Origin: Metabacillus endolithicus
GTDB lineage: Bacteria > Bacillota > Bacilli > Bacillales > Bacillaceae
Direction: 5' to 3'
Assembly: GCF_023078335.1 (NCBI RefSeq)
Contig: NZ_CP095550.1
Coordinates: 2,834,001 to 2,898,000, forward strand
Length of the DNA stretch: 64,000 nt
Positions 31,663-41,028 of this stretch are shown in pieces. Every line of letters starts with the position of its first letter. Within the stretch, counting starts at the first letter, position 1. A program made the position numbers and the translations under genes. The notes beneath the pieces are model-generated. The model had not been told where the DNA came from, did no database searches, and saw only the letters and a list, made by a program, of their open reading frames with translations.

Positions 31663-31827
31663 AATATACTATTCCTGAAAACTTTATACAAAGTGAAAGA
31701 GTTTCGAGGAACGAACAGTTCAAGGAATCGATTGAGGAGACACCGGAGCGTACTTCAGTACGTGAGGATGTTGACGAGTGAGATGACGCAGAAATGTGAA
31801 GTTCATCGGAAGCCGAAAACTAAATTA

Positions 31828-31943
<116 letters not shown>

Positions 31944-31950
31944 AGTTTGA

Positions 31951-31979
31951 TTTTCTTCTTATTATCGCGGGGTGGAGCA
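31951..31979 (+). repeat. Truncated copy of the tRNA-fMet 5' region
   Basis: These 29 bases match 32099-32127 with one mismatch. They contain the first 13 or so bases of tRNA-fMet (CGCGGGGTGGAGCA) plus its upstream flank. The rest of the tRNA is missing here. Confidence 0.8.
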
Positions 31980-32113
31980 CGATTGAATATGCTTCATTGA
32001 ATGACTTCAGCGTACCGATTGAGCAGCATCTTGAATAATCATCCTGAAATCGGGACGGTCAGTATACGCAATAGTAAAAGTGCATAGAATACTATAAGTT
32101 TTCTTCATATTAT

Positions 32114-32193
<80 letters not shown>

Positions 32194-32250
32194 AATTTTT
32201 CATAAAATATTATGTTAAGGTAAGTTATTTTCACTTCGTGAAAAAACTCT

Positions 32251-32327
32251 GGTCCGGTAGTTCAGTTGGTTAGAATGCCTGCCTGTCACGCAGGAGGTCG
32301 CGGGTTCGAGTCCCGTCCGGACCGCCA
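32251..32327 (+). tRNA. tRNA-Asp(GTC), copy 2
   Basis: Identical to the gene at 25933. The upstream sequence (TTATTTTCACTTCGTGAAAA-type) is also shared, with a small TTTCAC-TTC-GTGAAA hairpin. Confidence 0.97.
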
Positions 32328-32341
32328 TATATTGATTGCTT

Positions 32342-32368
32342 GCGAAACGATGATGTTTCGTTTTTTTT
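32342..32368 (+). terminator. Terminator of the rRNA-tRNA operon
   Basis: CGAAAC and GTTTCG pair around GATGAT and are followed by eight Ts. Confidence 0.85.
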
Positions 32369-32498
32369 ATGTTTATTCATAATATTTTTGTACATAGATA
32401 AGAATTTAAATAATACCACCATTAAGCCTTATATGGTACGATAGAATAGATAAAACTTGGTTAAACTAAGTTTAAATGCTTACACGCTAACAGTGACT

Positions 32499-32526
32499 CC
32501 TTAGGAAACAATTCCTAAGGTTTTTT
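32499..32526 (+). terminator. Strong terminator-type hairpin in the thiL leader
   Basis: CCTTAGGAA pairs perfectly with TTCCTAAGG around ACAA and is followed by TTTTTT, 39 bases before the thiL start. It may be an attenuator; I do not recognise a riboswitch in the ~170 bases upstream. Confidence 0.7.
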
Positions 32527-32564
32527 CGTAATATTAGCGAATAACTAAAAAGATGGAGTATGAA

Positions 32565-33551
32565 ATGGATGAATTTGATTTTATTCTTAAAGTAAAACCA
32601 AATCGTACTTTTCAAAAGAATGTAAAAGTAGCAATTGGGGACGATGCAGCTGTTTACGAACCGAGTCTGAATCGCAACCAAGTTGTTTGTGTAGATACTA
32701 TGGTAGAAGGAGTTCACTTTCTTAAACATTTATCTACTCCTTTTGAAATAGGCTATAAAGCATTGGCAGTTAATATTAGTGATATTGCTGCTATGGCAGG
32801 TATCCCTCTTTATTATCTAGTTTCTATTACTGTTCCCTCTAGTTGGAAAGAAGAGGAACTAGTAGAGATTTATAAAGGCATGGACGAGCTTGCAAAGGAA
32901 TATAAAATGGATTTATTAGGTGGAGATACAGTTTCTACATCTGACAAACTTGTTATATCGGTTACGGTTATAGGAGAAGTTGAACAAGAAACACAGACTC
33001 TTAGAAGCAAGGCTTGTGATGGTGATATTGTTTTTGTAACAGGTAATGTTGGGGATTCATCTGCAGGTTTAGCTATTTTATTAGATCACGTACAAATACA
33101 TAATCAACATTCGAAAGAATACCTTATAAACCGTCATAAAAAGCCTACACCTCGTGTAAATGCAGGTAGACTTATAGGTGCATTATATCGTGCTTCATTA
33201 AATGATGTTAGTGATGGGCTTGCTAGTGAATTAAATGAAATTAGTGAAGCAAGTAATGTTGGTATAACAGTCTTTAAAGATCAGCTTCCTGTCAGTGATG
33301 AACTTTTATCATTGAGTTCAGCAAATGATATTTACAAATGGATTCTTTATGGTGGCGAAGATTTTGAATTAGTCGGAACCACTTCACGGAACTCATGGGA
33401 AAAGTTAAAACAAACTTGTGATAAAATGGATTTGAAAATAACACAAATCGGTTTAGTAGATCAAAAACATTCTGGAGTTATGCTACAGACTGTTAATCAA
33501 GAATTAGTCAGAATCGAAAAATCAGGGTATAACCACTTCAGAAATAAGTAA
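32565..33551 (+). CDS. thiL: Thiamine-phosphate kinase
   Basis: ThiL phosphorylates thiamine monophosphate to the active cofactor thiamine diphosphate. ATG 32565 gives MDEFDF, the conserved start; TGGAG lies 6 bases upstream, and an ATG at 32553 overlaps that site. The 328-residue product fits the family (about 325). Signatures are GDDAAVYEP, VDTMVEGVHF, LAVNISDIAAMAG, LLGGDTV and NDVSDGLASEL near the centre, all part of the ATP/Mg site of the PurM-like fold. The gene leads the thiL-tsaE-tsaB-rimI-tsaD operon, as in B. subtilis. Confidence 0.95.
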   Translation: MDEFDFILKVKPNRTFQKNVKVAIGDDAAVYEPSLNRNQVVCVDTMVEGVHFLKHLSTPFEIGYKALAVNISDIAAMAGIPLYYLVSITVPSSWKEEELVEIYKGMDELAKEYKMDLLGGDTVSTSDKLVISVTVIGEVEQETQTLRSKACDGDIVFVTGNVGDSSAGLAILLDHVQIHNQHSKEYLINRHKKPTPRVNAGRLIGALYRASLNDVSDGLASELNEISEASNVGITVFKDQLPVSDELLSLSSANDIYKWILYGGEDFELVGTTSRNSWEKLKQTCDKMDLKITQIGLVDQKHSGVMLQTVNQELVRIEKSGYNHFRNK

Positions 33552-33564
33552 GGTGAGTAGCAGA

Positions 33565-34041
33565 GTGGAAAAATATGAGTTTATAACAAAAAGTACTGAA
33601 GATACAACTATGATTGCCATAAATCTTTCAAAAAAACTAGAAGTTTCAATGCTGTCATTACGTTAGAGGGAGATTTAGGTGCCGGTAAGACTACTTTTAC
33701 TAAAGGCTTGGCAAAGGGGTTGGGAATTAAACGTAATGTTAACAGCCCAACATTTACTATTATAAAGGAATATCATGATGGACGACTGCCTTTATATCAC
33801 ATGGATGTTTATCGAGTAGAAGATTCTGATGAGGACCTAGGTTTCGATGAGTATTTTCATGCAAGTGGAGTTACTGTTGTAGAATGGGCTTCATCTTATA
33901 GAAGAACAGTTACCTAGTGAACGGTTAGATATAAAAATTCTTTATGTAGATGATACAACAAGAACGATTATCATGAGTCCTAAGGGATCTTATTATGTTG
34001 GACTGTGTAAGGAGTTAAATGATGAAAGCATTAGCCATTGA
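33565..34041 (+). pseudogene. tsaE: tRNA threonylcarbamoyladenosine biosynthesis ATPase TsaE, two compensating frameshifts
   Basis: TsaE is the ATPase that works with TsaB-TsaD to put the t6A base at position 37 of ANN-reading tRNAs. GTG 33565 follows AGGTGA. One base is missing near 33647-33650 (KKLEVS then NAVITLEGDL) and one extra base occurs near 33891-33897 (VVEWAS then LIEEQLP). The net frame is restored, and the repaired 158 residues equal the B. subtilis length. The P-loop GDLGAGKTTFTKG and NSPTFTI/YHMDVYR motifs are intact in the middle segment. TsaE is needed for normal growth in Bacillus, so sequence error is the likely reason. The end overlaps tsaB by about 20 bases. Confidence 0.92.
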
Positions 34042-34711
34042 TACAACCAATAATGTGTTGGGAATCGCAATTGTTGAAGAAGATAAAGTCATTGGAGAAT
34101 ATATCACAAATTTAAAGAAAAACCATTCTGTACGAGCAATGCCAGCTGTCGAAAGACTTTTAAGTGATTGTGATATAACACCGAAACAGCTAGATAAAAT
34201 TATTGTAGCAACTGGTCCTGGGTCTTATACTGGTGTTCGGATTGGTGTTTCAATTGCTAAAACAATGGCATGGGCCCTTCAACTTCCCATTGTAGGTGTT
34301 TCAAGCTTGGAAATATTGGCGGCAAATGGGCGTTTCTTTAATGGACTGATCTCTCCACTATTTGATGCTAGAAGAGGGCAAGTTTACACAGGTTTATATC
34401 AATATGATAATCAGGAATTAGTTACTGTGGAGAATGATCAAAATTTATTGTTAACAGATTGGTTAGAGATGTTAAAGTCTAAAAATGAGCGTATTCTATT
34501 TCTAGGTAATGATCTCCCTATACATGAGGAAGTTATTACACATGTACTTGGTGATATGGCGGAAATTGCACAAGTAGCTCTGCATAATCCGAGACCAAGT
34601 GAGTTAGCAATTATAGGGCTTAAAAAGAATGCTGAAGATGTTCATAGTCTTGTACCAAATTACATAAGACTAGCTGAAGCTGAAGCGAAATGGCTAGAAC
34701 AGCAAAAATAA
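34022..34711 (+). CDS. tsaB: tRNA threonylcarbamoyladenosine biosynthesis protein TsaB
   Basis: TsaB is the ASKHA-fold partner of TsaD and is needed for t6A formation. There are tandem ATG codons at 34019 and 34022; AAGGAG at 34009-34014 suits the second, giving 229 residues as in B. subtilis. Features are ALAIDTTN, KNHSVRAMPAVERLL and ATGPGSYTGVRIGV. It lies between tsaE and rimI. Confidence 0.95.
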   Translation: MKALAIDTTNNVLGIAIVEEDKVIGEYITNLKKNHSVRAMPAVERLLSDCDITPKQLDKIIVATGPGSYTGVRIGVSIAKTMAWALQLPIVGVSSLEILAANGRFFNGLISPLFDARRGQVYTGLYQYDNQELVTVENDQNLLLTDWLEMLKSKNERILFLGNDLPIHEEVITHVLGDMAEIAQVALHNPRPSELAIIGLKKNAEDVHSLVPNYIRLAEAEAKWLEQQK

Positions 34712-34712
34712 G

Positions 34713-35177
34713 ATGGTGGCTATTGTGGATAACGAGTTTACAATAAGAAAAATGGTAAGAGAAGATATTGAAGAGGTATATCATATAGAGTGTCAATCTT
34801 TCTCAGCACCATGGACGAAGGAATCTCTATATTATGAGCTTGAGCAAAATTTATTTGCCAAATATCTAGTAATTGAACTGGATGGTAAAGTGGTTGGCTA
34901 TTGTGGATTATGGGTAATCATGGATGATGCCCAAATAACCAATATAGCAGTTCACCCTGAATACAGAGGGAGAAAAATAGGTGAAGCTCTTTTAAGATTT
35001 ACTATTCAATTAAGTAGAGAAATGAACGCTAAAAGACTATCTTTAGAGGTTAGAGTGTCTAATCACATCGCACAGTCCCTATACAAAAAGGTTGGATTTT
35101 CACCTGGTGGTATAAGGAAGCGTTATTATACAGATAATCAAGAAGATGCTTTAGTAATGTGGGTGAATTTAATATGA
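34713..35177 (+). CDS. rimI: Ribosomal protein S18-alanine N-acetyltransferase RimI
   Basis: RimI is a GNAT acetyltransferase for the S18 N terminus. The 154-residue protein has the acetyl-CoA site [16 protein letters not shown] and the typical [22 protein letters not shown] 34713 begins one base after the tsaB stop but has no good ribosome site; a GTG four codons later (34725) has GGTGG upstream. Coupling to tsaB is likely. The stop overlaps the tsaD start. Confidence 0.93.
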   Translation: MVAIVDNEFTIRKMVREDIEEVYHIECQSFSAPWTKESLYYELEQNLFAKYLVIELDGKVVGYCGLWVIMDDAQITNIAVHPEYRGRKIGEALLRFTIQLSREMNAKRLSLEVRVSNHIAQSLYKKVGFSPGGIRKRYYTDNQEDALVMWVNLI

Positions 35178-36205
35178 TTGAAAAAGACCAATATATACTA
35201 GGAATAGAGACAAGCTGTGATGAAACTGCTGCTTCGATTATTAAAAACGGCCGTGAAATTGTCGCAAATGTTGTTGCATCACAAATTGAAAGTCACAAAC
35301 GGTTTGGTGGGGTAGTTCCAGAGATTGCTTCCCGACATCATGTTGAGCAATTAACAATTGTTTTTGAGGAAGCAATGAAACAAGCAGATCTTACTTTTGC
35401 GGATCTATCAGCAATTGCCGTTACTGAAGGACCTGGACTAGTAGGAGCATTATTAACAGGCATTAATGCAGCAAAAGCCCTAGCCTTTGCACATGGTATT
35501 CCTTTAATAGGAGTCCATCATATTGCCGGCCATATTTATGCTAATCGACTTATTCATGAATTGGAATTTCCTTTACTTGCTCTGGTGGTTTCCGGTGGAC
35601 ACACAGAATTAGTATATATGAGAGAGCATGGAGATTTTGAGGTAATTGGTGAAACTCTCGATGATGCTGCCGGAGAAGCTTATGACAAGGTCGCACGAAC
35701 TCTGGGCCTTCCATACCCAGGTGGTCCTCATATTGATAAATTAGCTCATGAAGGTCAAGCCTCTATCGATTTACCAAGAGCTTGGCTAAGTGAAGGATCC
35801 TTTGATTTTAGCTTTAGTGGCCTTAAATCTGCCGTTATTAACACACTCCACAATGCAAAACAAAAAGGGATCGAACTTGATCCTAAAGATGTGGCAGCAA
35901 GCTTTCAGGCAAGTGTTATCGACGTTTTAGTCACAAAGACTGCACAAGCTGTGGATAAATATCATGTTAAACAGTTGTTATTAGCAGGCGGTGTTGCAGC
36001 TAATAAGGGTTTAAGAACAGCATTAGAATCAGAGTTTTCCTCAAGAGAGGGATTAACACTAACCATTCCTCCACTTTCTTTATGCACAGATAATGCTGCC
36101 ATGATTGCTGCTGCTGGAAGCATTTTATATGAAAAGGGAGTAAGAAGTGATTTGGCATTAAATGCAAATCCCGGCTTAGAATTAACATCTTATCAACAAA
36201 AGTGA
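35174..36205 (+). CDS. tsaD: tRNA N6-adenosine threonylcarbamoyltransferase TsaD
   Basis: TsaD transfers the threonylcarbamoyl group from the adenylate to A37 of tRNA. ATG 35174 overlaps the rimI stop (ATGA) with GGTGA upstream; the 343-residue product is near the B. subtilis 346. Features are [12 protein letters not shown], the metal motif [24 protein letters not shown] and [12 protein letters not shown]. The frame extends 15 bases further upstream without a start of the expected type. The gene was earlier called gcp. Confidence 0.96.
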   Translation: MIEKDQYILGIETSCDETAASIIKNGREIVANVVASQIESHKRFGGVVPEIASRHHVEQLTIVFEEAMKQADLTFADLSAIAVTEGPGLVGALLTGINAAKALAFAHGIPLIGVHHIAGHIYANRLIHELEFPLLALVVSGGHTELVYMREHGDFEVIGETLDDAAGEAYDKVARTLGLPYPGGPHIDKLAHEGQASIDLPRAWLSEGSFDFSFSGLKSAVINTLHNAKQKGIELDPKDVAASFQASVIDVLVTKTAQAVDKYHVKQLLLAGGVAANKGLRTALESEFSSREGLTLTIPPLSLCTDNAAMIAAAGSILYEKGVRSDLALNANPGLELTSYQQK

Positions 36206-36220
36206 ATAAATAAATAAAAT

Positions 36221-36250
36221 AAAACAGGATCTGAGGGTCCTGTTTTTTCT
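36221..36250 (+). terminator. Terminator of the thiL-tsaD operon
   Basis: AACAGGA pairs with TCCTGTT around an eight-base loop and is followed by TTTTT. Confidence 0.88.
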
Positions 36251-36312
36251 ATTTCTTTTGACAAAAGCTGAGTGCATTCACAGAGAATCTCCTAATTTCT
36301 ATAAAAATAGGA

Positions 36313-36529
36313 TTATTCACATAGTTATCCACAGAATGTACACGATTTTTGTAGAATTGTGTAAAACTATTTAAAATGCTGTCAAATCAATGTTTTTAAG
36401 AATGTGTATAACTTAAACAAATTAAAGAAAATATGTGGACAATGTGTATAAGTCTGTTGATATGTTGGAAATAAAGGATTTGTAGTGTGGATAAAAAGTG
36501 TGGATGTGTATAAATAATAGTTATTCACA
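36313..36529. promoter_or_regulatory. Cluster of seven DnaA boxes (TTATNCACA)
   Basis: Exact matches: TTATTCACA at 36313-36321 and 36521-36529 (+), TTATCCACA at 36325-36333 (+) and 36486-36494 (-), and TTATACACA at 36403-36411, 36443-36451 and 36505-36513 (-). TTGTCCACA at 36434-36442 (-) is one base off. Seven exact 9-mers in 217 bp are far above chance. No replication gene or AT-rich unwinding block is near, so this is more likely a DnaA-titration or regulatory cluster than oriC. Confidence 0.9.
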
Positions 36530-36587
36530 TGAACTTAATAGAAGATTGTCGAATACGTTTTTGAGATCTTACTTTTCTGAATGAAAT

Positions 36588-36616
36588 CAAAAAAAACAGC
36601 GAGAAACCCGCTGTTT
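36588..36616 (-). terminator. Terminator of ydiF
   Basis: On the minus strand AAACAGCG pairs with CGCTGTTT followed by TTTTT. It ends ydiF transcription before the DnaA-box region. Confidence 0.85.
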
Positions 36617-36644
36617 AATAAATATTACGTTGATTACATAAAAA

Positions 36645-38579
36645 TTAATGTAATTGCTCCCATTCTGCCATTAGATCTTCTAGTTTAGAATGAATTTGTT
36701 CATTTTCTTCGTTAATTTTTTGTACTTTTTCATGATCTTGATAAACATCTGGATCACAAAGCAGGGCTTCATTTACTTCAACTTTACCTTCAAGTTCGCT
36801 AATTTCATTTTCAATTTCTTCAATTCTTCTTTGCTTTTGTCTTTCAAGTTTTTTTAACTCTTTTTCTTGTTGATAACTTAATTTCCCCTCAGGATCTTGT
36901 CCTGATTTTTTTTGTATGGGAGAGTCATTTCCTTCTTGCTCTAACCGTTCATGTTCAAGTTGTTCTTCCTTTTTTGTCAGATAATAATCATAATCTCCTA
37001 GGTACTCAGTAAGATGAGTGCTAGAAAGCTCATAAACTTTTGTGGCAATTCTATTAATAAAGTATCTGTCATGAGAAACAAAAAGGATTGTACCTGGAAA
37101 GTCAATTAAAGCATTTTCTAAAATTTGCTTACTATCCAAATCAAGATGGTTCGTTGGCTCATCAAGAATTAGGAAGTTCGCTTTTTGTAGCATCAGTTTA
37201 GAGAGTGCCACTCTTGCTTTCTCTCCTCCACTTAGAGCAGATACAGGCTTTAATACATCATCACCAGAGAATAGAAAGTTTCCAAGTATGGTTCGAATTT
37301 CTTTTTCGGTCATTTGTGGATATTCATCCCACAGCTCGTCTAAAACTCGTTTATTTGATGTAAGATCAGCTTGTTGCTGATCATAGTAACCAATTTGTAC
37401 ATGTGAGCCAAGAGAAAAGGTACCAGTTAACGAATCTAATTTCTGAATAATTGATTTTAGTAAAGTTGATTTCCCGATTCCATTTGGTCCGACTAAGGCA
37501 ATGCTATCACCTCGGGAAATAGAAAAGGATATGTTAGAGATAACAGAATGAACATTGTCATAGGAAACAGAAATATGATCAGCTTTTAACACATCGTTAC
37601 CGCTTTGTCTGTCAATATCGAACTGAAAGCTTGCTGATTTTTCATCACCTAGAGGCTTGTTCATTAACTCCATCTTCTCTAGCTTTTTTCTTCTGCTTTG
37701 GGCCAGCTTTGTTGTAGAAGCACGAGCTAAGTTTCGTTGAATAAAGTCCTTAAGTTTAGCTACCTCTTCCTGTTGCTTTTCAAAGCTTTTTAACTCCTTT
37801 TCATATGAGTCAGCTTTTTGCTTTAGATATTGGCTGTAGTTACCAATAAATCTTGTGCTTGTATGGCGGCTGATTTCATATACTTGTGTAACAATCTTAT
37901 CTAGGAAATATCGGTCATGGGAAACAATCAGTATTGCTCCAGGGTAGTTTTGTAAATATTGTTCTAACCAGGTTAATGTTTCAATATCAAGATGGTTCGT
38001 TGGCTCGTCCAATATTAATAGATCAGGTTTAGTAAGTAATAGCTTACCTAAAGCAAGTCTTGTTTTTTGGCCACCACTTAAAGAAGCAATTTTTGTTGTT
38101 GGATCAAAATGGTGAAATCCAAGGCCATGTAGAACAGAACGTATATCAGCTTCATATTGATATCCGCCTTCTTCTTTAAATCTGACTTGAAGAGTATCAT
38201 ATTCTTTTAAAAGCTGCTCAAACTTTTGTGATTCAGTGGATGGATCAACTGTTGCCATTTGCTGTTCAAGATTTCGCATTTCTTGTTCCATTGATTTGAG
38301 GTCTTTAAACACTAAATTCATTTCTTCCCAAATCGATAATTGAGACTCAAGTCCTGTGTCTTGAGCTAAATATCCAACGGAAACATCTTTAGGCTTGATA
38401 ATTTCACCAGAATCATGGGACATGGCTCCGGAAATAATTTTTAAAAGTGTTGATTTCCCTGCTCCATTGCGACCAACAATCGCAACTTTATCTCTCGTTT
38501 GTACTTCCAACTTAATATTCGATAAAATAGGTTCAGCACCAAAGTATTTGCTAAGTTGATTTATTTGTAACAATATCAT
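36645..38579 (-). CDS. ydiF: ABC-F family ATPase YdiF
   Basis: This is a soluble ABC-F protein with two ATPase domains and no membrane part; such proteins act on the ribosome. ATG 38579 gives MILLQINQLSKYFG, with AGAGGTGA upstream; a GTG at 38588 lies inside that site. The 644-residue protein has Walker A GRNGAGKST and GPNGIGKST, signatures LSGGQKTRLALG and LSGGEKARVALS, and two DEPTNHLD Walker B motifs. The linker (about 240-310) and a charged coiled-coil C terminus (about 545-644) fit the YdiF subgroup. It is convergent with tsaD and divergent from moaC. Confidence 0.94.
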   Translation of the reverse strand: MILLQINQLSKYFGAEPILSNIKLEVQTRDKVAIVGRNGAGKSTLLKIISGAMSHDSGEIIKPKDVSVGYLAQDTGLESQLSIWEEMNLVFKDLKSMEQEMRNLEQQMATVDPSTESQKFEQLLKEYDTLQVRFKEEGGYQYEADIRSVLHGLGFHHFDPTTKIASLSGGQKTRLALGKLLLTKPDLLILDEPTNHLDIETLTWLEQYLQNYPGAILIVSHDRYFLDKIVTQVYEISRHTSTRFIGNYSQYLKQKADSYEKELKSFEKQQEEVAKLKDFIQRNLARASTTKLAQSRRKKLEKMELMNKPLGDEKSASFQFDIDRQSGNDVLKADHISVSYDNVHSVISNISFSISRGDSIALVGPNGIGKSTLLKSIIQKLDSLTGTFSLGSHVQIGYYDQQQADLTSNKRVLDELWDEYPQMTEKEIRTILGNFLFSGDDVLKPVSALSGGEKARVALSKLMLQKANFLILDEPTNHLDLDSKQILENALIDFPGTILFVSHDRYFINRIATKVYELSSTHLTEYLGDYDYYLTKKEEQLEHERLEQEGNDSPIQKKSGQDPEGKLSYQQEKELKKLERQKQRRIEEIENEISELEGKVEVNEALLCDPDVYQDHEKVQKINEENEQIHSKLEDLMAEWEQLH

Positions 38580-38803
38580 TGTTTTCACCTCTACTAATGC
38601 TTTAAGTGTAGCTTAGTTTTGGGGTGCCTGTCACCACCCGAATTTTGTCGACGGAAAAGAAAATTGCTCTTGATTCAAGTGTGTCATATACTCTTAGTTG
38701 TTAAACGGGTGATTCTTGCTTTTTGTATCCATATAATTGTCACAATAACAAAACAGACAGAAGCTAAAAAATAGTGTATAGTCTAATATAAGGAGATTTG
38801 TAT

Positions 38804-39295
38804 ATGTCAGAGTTTACTCATTTTAATGAACAAGGCCGAGCAAAGATGGTTGATATTTCGGCTAAAGAAGAGACTGTTAGAACAGCTCAAGCTAAGACAA
38901 GTATTCAAGTAACAAAAGAGGTTTATGAAAAAATGATCAACCATGAAATAGGGAAAGGTGATGTATTATCGGTTGCACAAGTAGCTGGAGTTATGGCAGC
39001 TAAGCAAACATCACAGGTTATTCCTATGTGTCATCCAATTTCAATAAAAGGTGTAAACATTGAGTTTGAATGGGATGTTTCTGATACGAATCATTATACT
39101 CTATTGATCTCAGTTACTGTGAAAACAAAAGGAAGTACAGGTGTTGAAATGGAAGCGTTAACCTCTGCTAGCATAACAGCACTAACTGTTTATGATATGT
39201 GTAAAGCAGTGGATAAAGGAATGATTATAGGCCCAACCTATTTAGTAGAGAAAACAGGTGGTAAAAGCGGCGATTTCCTAAGAAACGAAATATGA
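38804..39295 (+). CDS. moaC: Cyclic pyranopterin monophosphate synthase MoaC
   Basis: MoaC, together with MoaA, makes the first pterin intermediate of the molybdenum cofactor. ATG 38804 has AGGAGA 7 bases upstream and gives 163 residues; the frame extends two codons more without need. The substrate site motifs CHPI ([12 protein letters not shown]) and [20 protein letters not shown] are present. A MoaC at this place is also found in B. subtilis (ydiG). Confidence 0.95.
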   Translation: MSEFTHFNEQGRAKMVDISAKEETVRTAQAKTSIQVTKEVYEKMINHEIGKGDVLSVAQVAGVMAAKQTSQVIPMCHPISIKGVNIEFEWDVSDTNHYTLLISVTVKTKGSTGVEMEALTSASITALTVYDMCKAVDKGMIIGPTYLVEKTGGKSGDFLRNEI

Positions 39296-39368
39296 CATGG
39301 ATTTTACTAGTATCTCCAAAATCCTATAAGCATTGTCATATGTGTTTGTGTGAATGTGAGGGATAAGA

Positions 39369-40013
39369 TTGAATATAGACCAAACGAAAATACCGCAGGC
39401 AACTGCTAAGAGATTGCCTTTATATTATCGGTTTTTAAAAAATTTACACTCGTCAGGAAAGCAACGTGTCTCATCCGCCGAGTTAAGTGATGCAGTAAAG
39501 GTAGATTCCGCTACAATCCGAAGAGATTTTTCATATTTTGGAGCTCTTGGAAAAAAAGGATATGGATATAATGTAAATTATTTGTTATCCTTTTTTAGAA
39601 AAACATTAGATCAAGATGAGATAACGAAAGTATGTTTAATTGGAGTAGGGAATTTAGGAACGGCATTTTTACATTATAATTTCACTAAAAATAACAATAC
39701 TGTTATTTCTCTAGCTTTTGATGTAGACGAAGATAAGGTAGGTAGTGAGATAGGCGGGGTACCGGTCTTCCATTTAGATGAGATGGAAAACCATCTTCCT
39801 GATGATGTTACAGTTGCGATTTTAACTGTACCAGCACCAGTTGCACAATCGATCACAGACCGTCTCATTACAAAGGGTATTAAAGGAATATTAAACTTTA
39901 CACCAGCACGGTTAAACGTGCCGGATGAAATAAGAATTCATCACATAGATTTAGCAGTGGAGCTACAGTCTCTAGTATATTTCTTAAAACATTATCCTCA
40001 TGAGGAGAAATAA
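39369..40013 (+). CDS. rex: Redox-sensing transcriptional repressor Rex
   Basis: Rex reads the NADH/NAD ratio and represses fermentation and respiration genes. TTG 39369 with GAGGGA upstream starts [20 protein letters not shown], the usual Rex N terminus. The 214-residue protein has the winged helix ([20 protein letters not shown], about 37-56) and a Rossmann domain with [14 protein letters not shown] (about 92). It is very close to B. subtilis Rex. I did not find a Rex operator in this window. Confidence 0.97.
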   Translation: MNIDQTKIPQATAKRLPLYYRFLKNLHSSGKQRVSSAELSDAVKVDSATIRRDFSYFGALGKKGYGYNVNYLLSFFRKTLDQDEITKVCLIGVGNLGTAFLHYNFTKNNNTVISLAFDVDEDKVGSEIGGVPVFHLDEMENHLPDDVTVAILTVPAPVAQSITDRLITKGIKGILNFTPARLNVPDEIRIHHIDLAVELQSLVYFLKHYPHEEK

Positions 40014-40042
40014 ATAATAGCCCAGAAAAGGAGGTGGATTCG

Positions 40043-40237
40043 ATGCCAACAGTAGGAATCGGAAGCCTTTTACTTATCGTATTCGTAGCATTACTTATTT
40101 TTGGACCAAAAAAGCTACCTGAACTTGGAAAAGCAGCAGGTAATACACTTCGTGAATTTAAAAATGCAACAAAAGGTTTAGCAGACGATGATGATGAGCA
40201 AGACAGCAAAAAAGAGAAAAAGGAAGAAGTCAAGTAA
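40043..40237 (+). CDS. tatA: Twin-arginine translocase subunit TatA
   Basis: TatA lines the export pore for folded proteins with a twin-arginine signal. ATG 40043, behind AAGGAGGTGG, gives 64 residues: one membrane helix (about 5-22), the [14 protein letters not shown] hinge and amphipathic helix, and an acidic/basic tail. An earlier in-frame GTG at 40034 lies within the ribosome site. tatC follows 16 bases later, as in the B. subtilis tatAy-tatCy pair. Confidence 0.95.
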   Translation: MPTVGIGSLLLIVFVALLIFGPKKLPELGKAAGNTLREFKNATKGLADDDDEQDSKKEKKEEVK

Positions 40238-40253
40238 GATAGGATGAACCGAT

Positions 40254-41003
40254 ATGAAACATGATGAAATGTCGGTCATGGAACATATAACCGAACTAAG
40301 AAAACGACTCGTTATTGTTGTCGTTTTCTTTTTCGTAGCGGTTATTGCCGGATTTCTCCTTTCCAGACCGATCATTATTTATTTGCAGCAAACTGATGAA
40401 GCAAAATCACTAACATTAAATGCTTTTAATTTAACAGATCCCTTAATGGTTTATATGAAGTTCGCTTTCATAATAGCATTTGTTATTACTTCACCGATTA
40501 TTTTGTATCAGCTCTGGTCGTTTGTTAGTCCAGGTTTATATGAAAAAGAAAGAAAAGTAACACTAAGCTATATTCCTATTTCACTTATGTTATTCTTTCT
40601 CGGGATTTCATTTTCTTACTTTATCCTATTTCCGTTTGTGATCGACTTTATGGAAAGAATATCAACTGACTTGGATATTAATCAAGTCATCGGAGTGAAT
40701 GAGTATTTCTCGTTTTTATTACAGCTAACAGTGCCATTTGGTATCCTGTTTCAATTACCGGTTGTAATAATGTTTCTGACTAGATTAGGAATTGTAACCC
40801 CTATGTTTTTATCAAAGGTTAGAAAATACGCATACTTTGTATTATTGGTTATTGCAGCTTTAATCACACCACCTGAACTAGCATCCCATTTAATGGTTTC
40901 CATACCGTTGTTTATTTTATATGAAATTAGCATATGGATTTCTCGTATTTCCTATCGAAAAGCACAGAAGATGCGTTTTGAAGAAGAAAACATAAAAAAA
41001 TGA
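40254..41003 (+). CDS. tatC: Twin-arginine translocase subunit TatC
   Basis: TatC recognises the twin-arginine signal and forms the receptor complex with TatA. ATG 40254 has AGGATG upstream. The 249-residue protein has six membrane helices and the conserved cytosolic start MSVMEHITELRKRLV, the FIIAFVITSPIILYQLWSF segment and FVSPGLYEKERK. By position it corresponds to B. subtilis tatCy. A shared terminator follows. Confidence 0.96.
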   Translation: MKHDEMSVMEHITELRKRLVIVVVFFFVAVIAGFLLSRPIIIYLQQTDEAKSLTLNAFNLTDPLMVYMKFAFIIAFVITSPIILYQLWSFVSPGLYEKERKVTLSYIPISLMLFFLGISFSYFILFPFVIDFMERISTDLDINQVIGVNEYFSFLLQLTVPFGILFQLPVVIMFLTRLGIVTPMFLSKVRKYAYFVLLVIAALITPPELASHLMVSIPLFILYEISIWISRISYRKAQKMRFEEENIKK

Positions 41004-41028
41004 GACTCGTGAAAAGTCTCATTTTTTT
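40994..41028. terminator. Bidirectional terminator between tatC and ydiK
   Basis: AAAAAAATGAGAC pairs with GTCTCATTTTTTT around a nine-base loop, with a U tract on both strands. It covers both stop codons. Confidence 0.93.

Noticed and set aside
32369..32560. TPP riboswitch or T-box before thiL
   Set aside because: I could not find the conserved TPP core (CTGAGA / ACCTGATCTGGATAATGC-like) or a T-box AGGGTGGNACCGCG sequence.
36313..36529. Chromosomal replication origin
   Set aside because: No dnaA, dnaN, rpmH or gyr genes are near, and there is no AT-rich unwinding block beside the boxes. A secondary DnaA cluster is the better reading.
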